Shown here piece after piece: positions 1 to 11,057 of a stretch of DNA of 64,000 nt. Made by a program: the position numbers and the translations under genes. The DNA comes from Polyodon spathula. Its lineage: Eukaryota; Chordata; Actinopteri; Acipenseriformes; Polyodontidae. Below the pieces are notes generated by a model. It ran no database searches, was not told the origin of the DNA, and saw only the letters and a list, made by a program, of their open reading frames with translations. The DNA lies in contig NC_054565.1 of NCBI RefSeq assembly GCF_017654505.1, forward strand, positions 3,452,890 through 3,516,889. The letters are read 5' to 3'. How positions within the stretch are numbered: the stretch's first letter is position 1; every line of letters starts with the position of its first letter.

Positions 1-1791
1 TTTCCATTACTGTTAGTTCTAAACTCAAACTGATTTTTATCCAACACACAACCATATTTCAATAATGGACTTCAATATTTTTTAAATAACAAGCAACAAT
101 GAATTTCTTCCCCCTATTCTGTTAAATGTACCTGGCTTTTTAAGAGCCCGCTGTTCAAGGCTCAAAATAGCAGCACAACGCTGCTGTACATAAACCACAT
201 GGAGAACATCTGTAATGTCAGTCAACATCACCTTTTATTGTTACTGGCTTAGGTGCATTCAATTACAATATTGAATGAACAACCTTGTGTCTTAAAACGG
301 AGCTCTGAGGCTGTTTGATGAGAGTGCAGTCTCCCTTTCTTTTGCACAGTTGTTTGAGCGACATTTCTTCAAACAGGACTTGACATTTTCAGCCTACAGT
401 CTGTAGGGGATTCTCAGCAGGTGGAGGAAGAGCGATTCACGCTAAACCCTTCAGGTGTCCATCTCATGGGGTCTGTGTATGGAAGAATGGATTCCGCCAA
501 GTTCATCCCACACCATGGTGGAAGATTCTCAGGTTCTTTTTAAAGGCTTTCCATAGTTCTGGAAGGATACTTACTTTAACTGATGGTCAATAGCCTACAA
601 TCTGAGACCTAACTTGTGATGAGACCTTTCTCAGAAAGTGAAATAAAGTGTGTAATGCACTTCTGACGTCTGCATTGTTAACTCGATGGAGATCCATTAC
701 AAACAGAAGAAATAAACAAGTGTGGCTTATTTAGGCAATGGGGGCAAGATGTGAGAAAACACAGTGTGCTGAAGATTTCCATCCCCAACCTCCCCTGAAG
801 GAATTAGCACAAAGTGTTTCTAATATTTACTTTAATTTCTGTAGAAAGAATGACTCCAGTTGGACTGTTGGCAAGTGACAGGTTGATCTCATCATGAAAA
901 CCCATCTGGGGTCTGATACAGGGTTGTAAAACTTGAAGAATGAGCTCAGATATTGTCAGGCTCAAGTTTTATAGAACGGACATTAAATACATAGAAAGGA
1001 AAAATTGTAGTTATTTATTTGGCTAATCAAACAGCCACCCCCCTCTCCCCCCCTGGGGGAACAGTGACTCTGCTGAAAGAAATCTAAGGTTAATTGAAGT
1101 CTTCATAATCTGTACTTCTTATCATAACTCCATTAAAAAAAAAAATAAAAAAAATCAAAGTTGCCATTTAGAATCCCTGGCATAGCAAACGTCATGCTGA
1201 CTCCTGATGTATTCAAGCCTTCATTCCTGTTCTACCAACATTTGTGAAATCAATCTTTATCCAAAAGGAAGACATGCATGCTGTGTTAAAACAACATTCC
1301 CAATAATAGAATATCATTGAAAATCATTGCCACTGTCAAACAAGTAAAAAAATGTTCACAGACACATGAGAGATGTAATGTTAATTGAAAGAAGACTGCC
1401 CCATGATGTGATTGGGCATCTCTTGGTTTTTTCTTTTGGATCATCTCCAGACTCTAAAGCCTTCCATTCACGCTTCACCTGCCCAGAATGCAATGACAAG
1501 AAAGTAGCTCTGTCTGGAAAGGATCTGTCTAATTGTATTACATGCCCAAGATATACTTCCAGGTTCGGATAGCACTGTCTGCATCTTTTCATTTTGAGAA
1601 AACTCTATGCCCATAAGTGTGGCCTTTTGCAATGCTGTGCATAAGAATCAAGTTGAGATGATTGAGATGTGCCATTCAGCATCAATCACTTGGACGTTGT
1701 GTAATAGAACACAAGGCCCTTTAGTATGAAGGTGATGGATTGCCTCAACCTGAAAGCTCTGTGAAAAATAGAGCTCTGGTTACAGAAAGTG

Positions 1792-1794
<3 letters not shown>
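1..1794. other. Unique AT-rich DNA, no gene seen
   Basis: No open frame here looks like a recognisable protein and no RNA gene is visible. The only local oddities are a C-rich then G-rich patch at about 1032-1066 and an A-rich run at about 1133-1155. Two overlapping antiparallel open frames near 1356-1592 are short and resemble no family I know, so they are treated as chance. Confidence 0.6.

Positions 1795-1874
<80 letters not shown>
1795..1874. repeat. (CA)n microsatellite
   Basis: An uninterrupted AC dinucleotide tract of about 80 bp, followed by a short ATATAT. The long His/Thr and Val/Cys open frames that cross it in several frames are products of the repeat and not genes. Confidence 0.98.
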
Positions 1875-1880
<6 letters not shown>

Positions 1881-1983
1881 TCTCCCTATTTTTTTAGGTT
1901 GTCTTGTTTTAGGTTCCTTTGTTTGAGACCAGAGGAATGTCATGTACTACAAACTACATATATAACAGTGCAGAGGCTGGGCT

Positions 1984-2083
1984 TCAAAAGAGCTAGGCTC
2001 CTCTGAATTCAGTTATAGCACCTCCCATCAGCAGGGGTCAGCATCTGCAATGGCAGTGCATCACATAACTGCCTGTTACATAT
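1984..2083 (+). repeat. Fam-5 dispersed repeat, copy 1 (degraded)
   Basis: This segment shares 'caaaagagct.ggctc' and, about 60 bp on, 'gcagtgcatcaca' followed by 'ctgcctgttacata' with the copy near 45721-45828. The first two blocks also occur in the copies near 57709 and 61708. It is the most diverged of the four copies and lacks the tRNA-like module seen beside copies 3 and 4. The family is probably a SINE or other short non-autonomous element; its class is inference. Confidence 0.55.
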
Positions 2084-4903
2084 ACACCCTATTAAAACCA
2101 CTGCACTTGAGGCATTCTATCCCTCAAGCTCAGTGGTACTCTAAATATAATGCATTTTACCCAAAGCAATGTGTTTCCACAATGGTAACTGCCAAAGCTG
2201 TGTGACATTCATTTTCCTTGTTGAGTCACTGCCTTAGATATCTTGTCTGACAGGCAAAGATACATAATTAGTGACAGGAAGTTGAAGACACAGGAACAAG
2301 AGGGATATAAATAACACGTTCAATGAGGAATTGGTTTTATGGATCCTGATTGGCTGCTTGGCCAGTTCAGCAACCAATCACAAAACACTTCAAAAGACCC
2401 ATCAGCTTTAAACCCCCTTGGAAGACTCTAATGGTACCTGGCACTATGACATGACTGATGTGCAGCAGGAAGCAGAAATCCTCCTAATGGTTGGTGATGC
2501 TGCCTATAGATAAAATGCAGCTTATTAGACATCTGTAACAACAGAAAATCTCCCCGAGGAATCACATTTGCATTTCAAGCACTGGATTCTCATTAGATAC
2601 CTGATCATATTGTGTACAAAGCTGTAAGACAGCAGACATTGCTAGATTCTGATCTCTAGTCCCAAAGCCTTCTTGGCACGCTGTTATACATTTTTATTTA
2701 TCATCTTTTCAATATTCAATAGTGCCCACTAACCTTACCAGATGATCTTCAATGGTATTTCCATTCTAACCATAGCACAAGGTCAACTGCAAATCAATGT
2801 GTGTGGCTCTATCAGGACCATGGGGCAATATTAGTTCCAAATATTCTTCTACTAAGGTTTGTTTGGGAACATACCCTAGGTTTAATGCCAATGCTAGTTT
2901 TTTTTTATTTAATTCATAAGCTTCAATTATTAGCTGTGAGCATTTTATTCAAGTAGTCAATAAGGATCATTCCTGCATTTGCAATCTTTTGTGATCTCGA
3001 TCAACAGCCATCAAGAGATCCTCATGAAAGAAAACTGACTTAATGTTAACTTAATGTTAAAATATTGCCTGCTTGGATCTGTTCCACTGTAGACAAAGCC
3101 ATCTAATCCTGCAATTGAACTTGCATTGTGTGGCATGAGACGATTTTTGAATGCAATAGTCCTGCAAGCACCTTACTGAACACACTGCTACTATTCATTC
3201 TTACATGCAGTAAACAGAATTCAAGTTCAAATGCAGTTTTTTTCCCATTAGCTGGTGCCATTCCATCTTTCTGAGCCCTATTCACAAAACTTTATAACTG
3301 CATAAAAAAAGAAAGTAAAGCCACATAGAGTCATGGGACTCCTGATGTGTTCAACCTGCCTACGATGCTGCTTCGCTGTTCTATCAGTCGTGAACTAAAT
3401 TGTTACCTACAGTTGTTACCTACTGACAGCTTAACAAGATGAAATGAAACCTAATATAACACTAGTCAAAATTAAAGGGTGACCAGAGGGATTGTTGTCA
3501 GCATACACTAGAGCTTGAAGGACATATCATTGGATCAAGGTCAATCTGATGAAAATTGCCTTGCCTGTGATGCTGTTTACTTAGTAAATCTGTTCTCACA
3601 GGGTTCATATGTTCTCTTTGAAAGTGGCTATGAGAGCACGGGGCTTCTTCACTTCATATTAAACCGAGCCTTGTTGCCTCTGCAGCCTAGGGACTGAAGT
3701 GCTGGCCGTGTTAAGCAGGGATCAAGATTAAAAGCTAGCTGCAGATAAACGACTTTAACCCTCATGAAGATTAAGAGCAGATTGATTCCAGTTTGAGATG
3801 TAAACTGACAGCATTGAAGACCCTGGCAGCTGCGAACACAGAAATCTGTTAGCAATGGGTGGAGAGGGGAGGAAAAGAACCAGATTGTTTTTCTTAATGA
3901 ACAGCTTCCTTCAGTGTCCCAATTCAATTAAGTGTTCAACGGGGGACCTAGCTTATTTGGATTCATATTTGCTTGGCATGAGTAAATGCATCATCAAGTC
4001 AATCAAATCAAAATAAATATCACTGCACTATTGAGGCAAGGTGACATGGTTTCCATGGAAATATTTGTCCCATGCAGGGGAGGGGGGGTTTGCCCCTTTT
4101 TACTTAATTTAGATTGAAAATACCTTGTGACATAGTAGCATATGATTGGCTGTAGGTGCATGCACAAGCACACCTCTAGAAACTTGCAAAGAAATATTAT
4201 ATTACAATTGGTGGCCACTATGCTGCACAAACCTTTCAATTGGCTGAAAGGACTATTGCAATCCAATATACAGTGCTTTGGTAGAGGTTCATCTGCTATT
4301 TACATCTGCTTGAGGAGTAGGAGAAGCAAGAATACTTAAAGTTGTGTGTGAACACTGCTGAAAGAATGCACGATGAGCACATGCTGAAACCATGTGATTG
4401 CATTCACCTCGTTCACAATCCCCTTTCAGAAGGATATGATTTTGAATAAGGTACGAGACTTTTAAGCATCTCTTTTTGTCGAGTCATTGCTCAGTTTTGC
4501 AAAATACTACATAAAAAGGCATCAAACAAAACTTTTATCGACTTGACTGATTTTTTAAAGTTTTGCCACTAGTACTTTCTAGGTGGTCAAATAGTTACCA
4601 GAAATTCATTAAAAAAACATTTTAAGAGCAAGGCATTTACTAATCATTATAAGACAACTGCAGGCTGAGGTTAACATCATATAACCCTACCCTTGGATGA
4701 CTCAAGTCACAACTCATAACATCTCATTATTTATAACCTAATTGGGCACCAGGTTATGTTGGGATGACCCATCCATTTCTATGCCAGAATTATTTTACTT
4801 ATCAGATTGTTTTTTTTTTTATATCTACCAATTAAGCTGTAATGAATATGTTTCTTACAGGATTGATACAGTGAAAGCAATTAAGCTAATAAATTGATTG
4901 TGA
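2084..4903. other. Unique DNA, no gene seen
   Basis: No supported coding region, RNA gene or strong repeat is visible in this 2.8-kb stretch. A small direct repeat of 'acttaatgtta' lies near 3040-3061. The block around 2330-2400 holds two CCAAT-type motifs in opposite orientation ('gattggctg', 'ccaatcac') but no other promoter context, so it is not called a promoter. Confidence 0.5.
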
Positions 4904-5371
4904 ACCTTAATCGCAATATTGTCTTTTTATAAGCAAGCTCTAAAAACCTTGGATAAAAAACCTGTGAGCTACCATCACTGTAATGTTTTGAGTAAGTACC
5001 AATTGCTGAGCTTTGATAATTATGTCAACTTTTCTTAATCGAAAATGGTATTTAAAACTTTGCATGGATTATGTACTCCACCCTTAAATGAATTTATGAA
5101 AAAGCTCTCTGAAGATACCAATAGGCTCACAAGGGAAGCTGTGTGCGGGAATTATAAAGTGGAAAGGCATAGAACAGCATTTACCAACACAGCTCTCTCC
5201 ACAAGAGGTACTTTATTCTGGAACTCACTTCCTTCAGAGATTACGGTTTTAAGGGATTTTAAAATATTCTGTAATAAACTTAAGGCTTGGTTGAAACATA
5301 ATCAATTATGCAATCATGAATTTATTCAGGATGTACTTGAATTTGAATTGTGTATATTGGATATTATGTAA
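4904..5371 (+). pseudogene. LINE reverse transcriptase C-terminal remnant
   Basis: In frame 2, from about 4904 onward, the translation reads like the extreme C-terminus of ORF2 in non-LTR retrotransposons of the CR1/L2/Rex/jockey type. 'KQALKTLDKKPVSYHHC' is followed, after one in-frame TAA at 5036-5038, by 'MVFKTLHGLCTPPLNEF'. Further on come 'STRGTLFWNSLPSEI' and 'FKIFCNKLKAWLKHN'. The 'LWNSLPSEI..........FK..LK' ending is the hallmark of the region after the polymerase domain. The upstream polymerase and endonuclease domains are absent, so this is a 5'-truncated dead copy. The 108-codon open frame starting at 5045 is simply the part after the stop and is not a host gene. The exact clade cannot be fixed by eye. 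Confidence 0.85.
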
Positions 5372-5614
5372 ATTGTACTGCAACTTGATTATGTAAGCTG
5401 CTGATTGTTATGCACGTTTAATAGGTAATGCATGACTTTAATGTTGAATGTATTTTTAATTAGATATTCAATAGGAGGTTATTGCTGTAGTATTAGTAAT
5501 ATGGAGATTTATTACAGTTGTCATCTGCCCGGGGACTGTCAATGGAAATTAGGCTACTGGATAAATTGAAAATGCATCTTGTGTCATGTAAGTCACACTT
5601 ATGCTATAATTGCA

Positions 5615-5769
5615 CCTGGGTCATTTCATCTGAGCAGTGCCGTCTGGGTGGAAGCATGTTATTGGCTGAAAGCATGTCAATCAAAAAGGAAAGCAGCTGA
5701 TAGGTTATTGATAGGAAAGAAGCTAGTGAAGAGGTGGACAACTACCCCCTCCAGGTGAAATGACCCAGG
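5615..5769 (-). mobile_element. Fam-4 short TIR element (MITE-like), complete copy
   Basis: The 155-bp segment is bounded by inverted repeats of 18 bp: 'cctgggtcatttcatctg' at 5615-5632 and, at 5752-5769, the reverse complement of 'cctgggtcatttcacctg' (17 of 18 matching). The interior, read on the minus strand, aligns with 53340-53470: both contain 'cttctttcct.tcaata' and 'acatgct.tcagcca.taacatg'. Inverted ends, small size, no coding capacity and a second diverged copy fit a non-autonomous DNA transposon. I could not see a convincing target-site duplication, so the superfamily is open. Confidence 0.7.
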
Positions 5770-6378
5770 AAATGTAAAAGGCAGCCTAAAAGCATGGCTT
5801 GCAGACCGAGATTGAACCTAATCTAATACCAGATGTCATGTTTGAAATTGAAATTTGCGCATAACAGAAACAATAACCTTTTGCTAATTTGAAAGTTTTC
5901 AATCACGTTTGCGATGGCTTTGCTCTCTGTGTCTTTCAAATGCTTTGTTCTTGTGTCAACATGTCTTGAGGGGCCTCGGCACATCGCTGCCTGGTCTGTC
6001 AATACTGTCCTTTCTATTGAACCTCTGCCAAGACAAAAAGGCAATTCAATGAACCATCAATCAAGGTCAAGGTTTTTGCAATCAGGGTACCAATGAAGCA
6101 AATCAATTTTTACATGACTAATTATTAATAAGGCAGTGAAAATGCCAGTCTGTTTGGATGAAGGGCTGTCTCCATTAACACAACTTTCTTCGAAGCAGAC
6201 AAAAGTGACCTTGGTGTTTACTGAAAACAGATTTTGAAAAAGGAAGAAGGAAGCTCTCTGGGGCACTTAGAAATCTTTTTGCATATAAGTACACAATTGC
6301 ATCAGAAAAGCATGAGAGATAGGTTTAGAATTGGGGGGGGGGTGGCTAGGATTTGGGTTATATCATGCAAAAAAACCA

Positions 6379-6430
6379 CATTAAGTACATTGTATATATG
6401 TATAATAACATTATAACTACACATGTATTT
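6379..6430 (+). repeat. Fam-1 repeat, left half of an interrupted copy
   Basis: The stretch containing 'tataataacattataactac' and 'acatgtattt' matches other Fam-1 copies at about 19320-19400 and 31459-31560. Here the element is split by a SINE; the remainder resumes at 6751. Confidence 0.7.
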
Positions 6431-6750
6431 TTTTGTTAAATTTGTTAAATTTTATCCCATTTTCTCCCCACTTTGAAATGCCCAATTTTTAAGCCTGGCT
6501 CACCACTGCAACCCCCACACTGACTCAGGAAAGACGAACACACTTGTCCTCTGAAACGGAGGACCACGCAGCTCTGGGCCGCTTGCAGGCAGGCCCTCAG
6601 GCCAGTCTACAGGGGTTGCTTGTGCATGGTGAGCCAAGGACACCCTGGCCGACATAAGCCTTCCCCGACCCAAACCGACGACCTCCAGGCTATAGGGTGC
6701 ACTCCACGCGCAGTGCCTTTACTGGATGTGCCACATGGAAGCCACCTTAG
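6431..6750 (-). mobile_element. tRNA-derived SINE, nearly full length
   Basis: Read on the minus strand, the 320-bp insert begins with a tRNA-like head. A box-A-like 'gtggcacatccagtaaagg' is followed by 'cgtggagtgcaccctatagc' and a box-B-like 'ggtcgtcggtttgggtc', which together resemble an internal RNA polymerase III promoter. The body carries 'ggccagggtgtccttggctc' and ends in an AT-rich tail near 6431-6460. The insert is flanked by a perfect 13-bp direct repeat, 'tacacatgtattt', at 6418-6430 and 6751-6763, as expected for target-primed retrotransposition. The head resembles SINE heads I associate with fish genomes; the exact family name is not assigned. Confidence 0.85.
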
Positions 6751-6808
6751 TACACATGTATTTACTAAGTAAATACACAGTCATTAGATACACTTAATGT
6801 AAAGTGTT
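6751..6808 (+). repeat. Fam-1 repeat, right half with terminal motif
   Basis: It resumes with the duplicated 'tacacatgtattt' and continues 'actaagtaaatacacag', ending in 'acacttaatgtaaagtgtta'. The same ending closes the copy at 31459-31560. This terminal block resembles the ends of small DNA transposons common in fish, but no matching left terminus is visible, so class is uncertain. Confidence 0.7.
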
Positions 6809-6941
6809 ACCAAAAGCGTTAGCTATAGTTTCTTGTTTTTTATTTGATTTATTGGATGTAATTGAGCTTTAGCGACTCCTACTGGTCAGGCGACCCACTT
6901 TCAGCAGTTACAAATCCAATGATTTTAGGAACACATACTAC

Positions 6942-7093
6942 AGGTGTGTCCAATCACAGTCCTGGATTGCCATTCCACTCCAGGTTTATCAGGTGAAATG
7001 ATATCATGAACTACTTCAGGGTCTGAATGGTTCAATAGGTTCAATTAAACAGTTTAGAACAGGGATGGAACAAAGACCAAGACTGGAAGACCC
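6942..7093 (+). repeat. Fam-2 dispersed repeat, copy 1
   Basis: It shares 'ccattccactccaggttta', 'caggtgaaatgatatca' and 'cttcagggtctg.atgg' with the reverse complement of 18364-18531, in the same order over about 150 bp. Both copies start with a 'gtccaatcac.gtcctgga' block and end in 'caaagacca'. No coding content is seen. It is a short interspersed family of unknown class, inverted relative to the second copy 11 kb away. Confidence 0.8.
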
Positions 7094-7372
7094 ACCTTCG
7101 GCCTGTTATATGGTTTCTAATTATCATTCTGTGTTGTTTTCCTAGTTAGATTAATTTGTAATGATTGAAAACACAATGAAAAGGTAAGGAAACAGTAAAA
7201 ATGCAATTTGAAGATACCTCTTCAACCCTGTAGGGTACAAGGGACATAAGTGTCCAGCGAATAAAATGGTGCTTTCTTACTTGTGCAACGAGGTGCACGA
7301 AACAGGGTTACAAATTTACTGACAGGTTGGAGCTGCTCATCCAAGTTGTCTGTTTCCTTGTGATACTTGAGT

Positions 7373-7865
7373 CAATTCAATTCAATTCAATTTTATTTTT
7401 ATATAGCGTCTTTTGCAACAGGTCGCCACAAAGCATTTTACAAAGACTAAAATAATACATATTATCAAACAGCATTAAGCATTTAAAAAAAATATAAGCT
7501 GTATTATAAAAATATGATTAAAAAAACCCCCAAAAAACAGTGGGAAAAATATGAGGGCAAGAAGTTATCAGCTGATCTGGATGAAAATGCCCGGCTATAG
7601 AAATGGGTTTTTAGTCTAGACTTGAAGACATTGACTGAAGGGGCTTCTCTAATTGTGATGAGCAAGTTGTTCCATAATTTAGGTGTCATATAACTAAAAG
7701 ATCTACCACCTTTTTTTTCTGAATAATAGGTACAGACAGTAGGCCACCATCCAATGACTGGAGCAGGCGATTAGATACATAGGGTTCCAAAAGATCTTTA
7801 AGGTATGGAGGTGCAAGACCATTTAAAGCCTTATAATTGAACACCTTAAAATCTATTCTAACACT
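7373..7865 (-). pseudogene. L2-like LINE 3' end with frameshift
   Basis: On the minus strand from about 7865 downward the frame reads 'RIDFKVFNYKALNGLAPPYL' and then 'KDLLEPYVSNRLLQSLDGGL'. After a frameshift at an eight-base homopolymer (7711-7718) it continues 'MTPKLWNNLLITIREAPSVN' and 'VFKSRLKTHFYSRAF'. This is the C-terminal tail of an L2/CR1-type reverse transcriptase. Downstream come a 3' untranslated region ('tatatagcg' on the plus strand) and a short (ATTCA)n tail at 7373-7394, which is the way many fish LINEs of this kind end. The polymerase core is missing, so the copy is 5'-truncated and inactive. Confidence 0.87.
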
Positions 7866-9811
7866 CTCAAATGCATTTTATGAAGGATCTGTTTGAACAA
7901 CCAATTAATTCTTTGTGTACCTTAACGGGTTATGGGATTCATCAAATTCAAAACACTGTCATTTGTGGTTTGCCTGCAATGTAGGCTAATTTAAGGGTTT
8001 GTTTGTACTAACAAGTGCCTTTAATGGTTGTTCGGAAATGTCAACAGTAGCTTTTGGAAGACATTTTCAGAGAAAACAAACTCATTGAAACCAGCCCTGG
8101 CTCATCTCCAATCTCAGCTAATGGAGTGGATGAGAGCAGTCCCACTCTGCTGTATTTCATCATTGACAGAACATCTTGTATTTTCCAGAGGGAGCGGATC
8201 ACTACGCTTTTATTTATACATTTCTCTTCATTGCTATGCCCCCCCCACAAAACAAAAGTCAGACTGCCACCCTGCCTACCTCTCAGCTCGGGCAAGAAAA
8301 GCAAAAGACGAGAGCAAAACAAACAAATACAGATTCAGGTTTTTAAAAGCTTTGGCGCCAATACAGTTTCTGTCATGTGCCTTGTTTGCGTCTCTCCCAC
8401 ATGAAATCGGACTGACAAATCCAATCTCGTTCCCAAACCAGGATCCGAATGTGACTTTTAACATCTAATCTAATCTGCAGTCTAATCTCATAAACGTTAT
8501 GAATAGCGTTTTTCATTTATCCACCCGTCTCCTTTATTTGCCTTGTAATGATTGGACAGATTTTGGTAAAGACCAAAACTTGGCTTGTGTGTGGTTTAAC
8601 CCCTTCACATCGAATGGCCATTAGCTAACTTCCTCCATCACTGCGAACTGGACAGACCTATTGGGACAGCCAGTTGGTCCCAATTCAAACTGGAAGCGAC
8701 CCATTTCAAATCTCTATCACTTCACAGATAGAAACAATGAAAATGGTGAGCTGCTGTTACTGTATGAAGTAGATAAATGAAGCCTGTGTTTCAGGAACAC
8801 ATGCGTGAGCTAAATCCCTGCTGATGAACAGCACTCTTCAGAAGTGTGATTGAATGTAATACTCTTCAAACGCATATGTGATTTATAGTGACCATTCGTT
8901 TAAAAGCTATTCTGGCTACATCCTTAATGAACGGACACTCATAATGAGGACGCATTTTAATTAATTAATTACTGACAATATAACAGACTATAACAGGACT
9001 GGTTGAAGGAATCTCTGCTTTATGTTATGCAGGGTCCTATTCATTGTAGCTATATTCAATTGACAAATCTGCCCTGGATCTTCTGCATATCTATAGTTTT
9101 CTGTTCTGCATATATAAATGTAACCCAGTGGAAGTAATATAACGATAGCCCTATGGCATTTTATTAGTATTTTTCTGCAAGGGTTCTGTAAGCAGTTGTC
9201 TGGCTGTGAAGCAAGTTCAGATGAATCATACTGATAGCCCGGGGGTTCCCAGTGCTGGGCTCAAACTGATGCAGAGTGTGTGTGAAGGTTTAACTGAAGT
9301 GCATATGGGTCTGTCCTAATGCAAACACACGGGAGGTCGGACACATGGAGTGTGATTGTCTGCAGCGCATCGTGCATGCGTACACTTTGTAAATGCAGCT
9401 AATACTAGTTATACAGCACTGCTCTTAGATCCTCAGGGAGTCTGTCTTTATAATGGTGGATACAGTACTACTCTGACTAGAGACTTCGGGTGGATGGAAC
9501 AATACCAATAGCATTCCGCAAGTTTTCTGAATGATTTGGTACCAGATATATATGCTTTAATAAACTTTTGATGGGCTATTTTCTCAAAGCAGTGCACTGT
9601 AACGCTTCTCTGCTTCACAAGTTTCGTATAAGTTTGATCTATTTCCAGAGAAGCTCAGGATATTACTCCATCCATCATAATACTGTCCGAGCAGACCTGT
9701 GTCAGATGACTTTTAAGTCACTCACTTGATTGTTATTGTGTGTTTTGGACAAATTCCCTAACAGCCCAAGTAATTGCAATCATTATCAGGGTGGATCCCA
9801 GTGAGTTCTAC

Positions 9812-9812
<1 letters not shown>
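7866..9812. other. Unique DNA, no gene confirmed
   Basis: Around 8028-8468 all of several frames, on both strands, stay open for 60-146 codons. None resembles a known protein, and such multi-frame openness reflects local base composition. A TTAATTAATTAATTA stretch lies near 8958-8972. No RNA gene or mobile element was recognised. Confidence 0.5.

Positions 9813-9884
<72 letters not shown>
9813..9884. repeat. (TTA)n microsatellite
   Basis: A perfect ATT/TTA trinucleotide tract of about 72 bp, which explains the poly-isoleucine open frame here. LINE 3' ends in fish often terminate in such a repeat, but no LINE coding tail is seen directly upstream. Confidence 0.97.
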
Positions 9885-10409
9885 GTCACAAAGCATTACA
9901 GCCAACATAGAAATCGAGCTGCAGGGCATTATTACCATGTAGATGAAGTGGGTATTATAATAGGTCCATGTAGTGGAAAGTGGGTGTGTATTGTATCACT
10001 GTTTAAGCCCTGGTGTAAGGAACTTTACTCTAAAAGAGGATAGTGATTTATTATTAAGGTATATTGTGAACCCTTGCAAAGGAGCAAGCCTATACATAAC
10101 TTTAGTTGTGTAATCTGTAAGATGTGCCAAGGTATTTGCAAGTGGAATCTAAAAGCTGACACAGCAGTTGTATCATCATCTGTACCTCCTCTCCTAGAAT
10201 CCTGTTTGTTGTCACACTACTTTGCCTCAGACTCTGTTTCTCAGCTGTTGGTTGATGCACTGCTATCCATCACCATGTCCCAGTGGGCAATGCACAATCT
10301 GCTTAGTGAGCTCCAAAGAGAAGATCCAGCTGTTTCTGTACAGCTGCCTCTACCCTCTATCTGCATACAGCGTATTACAAAGATAGGCATGCAGCAGTTT
10401 ACACATGCA

Positions 10410-10414
<5 letters not shown>
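9885..10414. other. Unique spacer with an unassigned open frame
   Basis: A frame open from 10074 reads non-repetitively for about 110 codons (for example 'SQLLVDALLSITMSQWAMHN') before running into the GT tract. I do not recognise it. No homologous family, splice structure or codon bias is evident, and it is most likely a chance opening. Confidence 0.35.
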
Positions 10415-10653
<239 letters not shown>

Positions 10654-10976
10654 TAAGCATGCCTCACACTGCAGGTGTCCAGTGTTCTTATAACTCATTA
10701 AAACAACTAATTGTTGGAGAATGTTTCTGAGATCAGACAAGCTGTCAATGCTTGTAATAGCGTGTGTGTGCTTGAGATTGATTAGCAGCATATTCTGTTA
10801 TGACACAAGCCAACAAGCAACTGTGTAACTACAGCACACATGCTACAGGAAATGAGGCCTCATAAGAAATCAAACTGAGATGGCAGCTCTTAGAACTTAG
10901 AACCTAAACTTAAATCCAAATAGATTCCAACTCGATTCTGCAAAGTTTAGATATATGTTTCAGCTGGCGAAAAAAA

Positions 10977-10977
<1 letters not shown>

Positions 10978-11054
<77 letters not shown>
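10978..11054. repeat. (TA)n microsatellite
   Basis: A near-perfect AT dinucleotide tract of about 77 bp, self-complementary and able to form hairpins or cruciforms. The Tyr/Ile open frames on the minus strand are products of it. Confidence 0.97.

Positions 11055-11057
<3 letters not shown>

Noticed and set aside
2330..2400. Paired CCAAT-like motifs as a promoter
   Set aside because: No TATA element at a suitable distance, CpG-rich region or downstream exon is visible.
1195..3400. Weak similarity between 'gactcctgatgta' regions near 1199 and 3340
   Set aside because: The shared stretch is too short and gapped to separate from chance.
8028..8468. 146-codon open frame on + overlapped by open frames in other phases and on -
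   Set aside because: Multiple open phases in one place reflect local composition rather than a coding sequence, and no family is recognised.
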